From a bacterium (lineage in GTDB: Bacteria; Bacillota; Clostridia; Christensenellales; Aristaeellaceae): a stretch of 60,996 nt of DNA. Numbering within the stretch: position 1 is the first letter of the stretch; every line of letters begins with the position of its first letter. The stretch is taken from assembly GCA_004563405.1 (NCBI GenBank), contig SFTH01000016.1, forward strand, positions 1-60,996. The letters are read 5' to 3'. Below are positions 60,209-60,996 of the stretch, one piece after another. The position numbers and the translations under genes were made by a program. The notes below the pieces were generated by a model. The model saw only the letters and a list, made by a program, of their open reading frames with translations, had not been told where the DNA came from and did no database searches.

Positions 60209-60826
60209 ATGAGCAGGCTGGATTTCGAAGGCATGCCGGACGAGGATATTGTGGAGCTGGCCCAGGAGGCGGACGGCGCGGCGCTGGAGTATCTTCTGAA
60301 CAAGTACAAAAACTTCGTGCGCACCAAGGCCCGCAGCTATTTCCTCATCGGCGCGGACCATGAAGACATTGTGCAGGAGGGTATGATCGGCCTGTACAAG
60401 GCCATCCGGGACTACCGGAGGGACAAGCTGAAGTCCTTCCGGGCCTTTGCCGAATTGTGCATCACGCGCCAGATCATCACGGCCATCAAGACGGCGACCC
60501 GGCAGAAGCACATTCCCCTGAACAACTATGTCTCCCTGAACCGGCCGATCTACGACGAGGATTCCGACCGGACGCTTCTGGACGTGATCACCGAGGAGAC
60601 GCCCACCAACCCCGAGGAGATGCTCATCGACCGGGAGGACCTTTCGGTGATCGAGGGGCGCATCGGCGAAATGCTCTCCGATCTCGAAAAGGAGGTTCTG
60701 GTGCGCTACATGGAGGGCAAGAGCTATGTGGAAATCTCCGAGGAAATGGGCCGTCACGTCAAATCCATCGACAACGCGCTCCAGCGCATCAAGCGAAAGC
60801 TGCTGAAGTATCTGAAAGAAAAATAG
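60209..60826 (+). CDS. sigH: RNA polymerase sigma-H factor
   Basis: 205-aa sigma-70-family factor. Region 2 reads NFVRTKARSYFLIGADHEDIVQEGMIGLYKAIRDY, followed by FRAFAELCITRQIITAIK; region 4 has LSDLEKEVLVRYMEGKSYVEISEEMGRHVKSIDNALQRIKRKL. These match SigH (Spo0H) of spore-formers and their relatives. GGAGGAGACGG lies upstream of ATG 60209. SigH drives transition-phase and competence/sporulation-entry genes. Whether this organism sporulates cannot be seen here. Confidence 0.94.
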   Translation: MSRLDFEGMPDEDIVELAQEADGAALEYLLNKYKNFVRTKARSYFLIGADHEDIVQEGMIGLYKAIRDYRRDKLKSFRAFAELCITRQIITAIKTATRQKHIPLNNYVSLNRPIYDEDSDRTLLDVITEETPTNPEEMLIDREDLSVIEGRIGEMLSDLEKEVLVRYMEGKSYVEISEEMGRHVKSIDNALQRIKRKLLKYLKEK

Positions 60827-60881
60827 GTGTCCGCGTACTGCGCACATGGCAGAAGATTTAATGGGGAAATTGCATTAGGTA

Positions 60882-60911
60882 GTTGACAAACCTTCTCTTT
60901 TCCATTAAAAT
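60882..60911 (+). promoter_or_regulatory. Promoter of the tRNA-Gly gene
   Basis: Consensus TTGACA (60882-60887), 18-bp spacer, TAAAAT (60906-60911). A tandem decamer TATGACGGCG occurs twice at 60920-60939 between promoter and tRNA. Confidence 0.8.
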
Positions 60912-60946
60912 ATTTTCTGTATGACGGCGTATGACGGCGGGAACGC

Positions 60947-60996
60947 GCGGGTGTAGCTCAATGGCAGAGCTCCAGCTTCCCAAGCTGATCACGTGG
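60947..60996 (+). tRNA. tRNA-Gly(CCC), 5' part
   Basis: Starts GCGGGTG TA GCTC, with D-arm GCTC/GAGC and anticodon loop TTCCCAA, giving anticodon CCC (codon GGG). One C-A mismatch at the top of the anticodon stem. The T-arm and acceptor 3' side lie beyond the window, so a longer tRNA cluster may follow. Confidence 0.85.

Overview
The window looks like chromosomal core DNA from a GC-rich (about two-thirds G+C by eye) anaerobic Firmicute, most likely a Clostridia member. The evidence is a sigma-H gene with its mrnC-rlmB-yacP neighbours, FloA/NfeD, an LCP protein, a BceRS-BceAB module, a PyrR-type attenuator, Mini-III, many TTG starts with strong GGAGG sites, and a rubredoxin-fused flavodiiron protein. 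I see no phage, IS element, CRISPR array or plasmid module.

Layout. 1-0.2 kb: end of a class II aldolase gene. 0.6-6.4 kb: two exported cell-wall enzymes (an L,D-transpeptidase and a multi-SH3 NlpC/P60 hydrolase) around a FIST-like sensor and a shikimate-dehydrogenase-like oxidoreductase. 6.6-9.2 kb: a CDF metal exporter and an NhaC-type antiporter. 9.3-11.8 kb: an SGNH + MBOAT pair, probably for O-acylation of a surface polymer. 11.9-16.9 kb (minus): a DarB-like CBS protein, an LCP wall-polymer ligase, then nfeD-floA-unknown-LytTR regulator. 17.1-21.0 kb: the polyamine importer potABCD. 21.0-25.6 kb: a BceRS-BceAB peptide sensing/detoxification module with its own operator. 25.7-34.7 kb (minus): a pyrimidine operon, pyrC-carB-pyrK-pyrD-pyrF-pyrE-pyrB-pyrI, behind a strong promoter and an attenuator; carA and pyrR are absent. 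34.7-39.5 kb (minus): flavodiiron protein, then TrkA/TrkH potassium uptake. 39.8-42.6 kb (minus): phosphohexomutase and FGGY kinase. 42.7-46.8 kb: PAP2 protein (plus), then HD protein, MBL protein, an unknown and the NAD(P)HX repair enzyme (minus). 46.9-51.6 kb: MoxR-DUF58-transglutaminase operon. 51.6-57.4 kb: secA, prfB, a DUF1461 protein and tsaD. 57.4-58.0 kb: a 0.6-kb gene-free, AT-rich region with a cluster of DnaA boxes. 58.0-60.8 kb: mrnC, rlmB (with a tandem-repeat RG-rich N-terminal extension), a yacP-like RNase and sigH. The window ends inside a tRNA-Gly gene.

Themes are envelope building and remodelling, ion and polyamine transport, UMP synthesis, and RNA processing linked to stationary-phase regulation. 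The observations I rate highest are the DnaA-box cluster far from any dnaA gene, the 75-bp repeat that builds an RG-rich tail on RlmB, the BceR-type operator with its 20-bp-period repeat, the pyr attenuator, and the oxidoreductase lacking the shikimate-binding serines. I did not find a clearly unprecedented multi-gene system.
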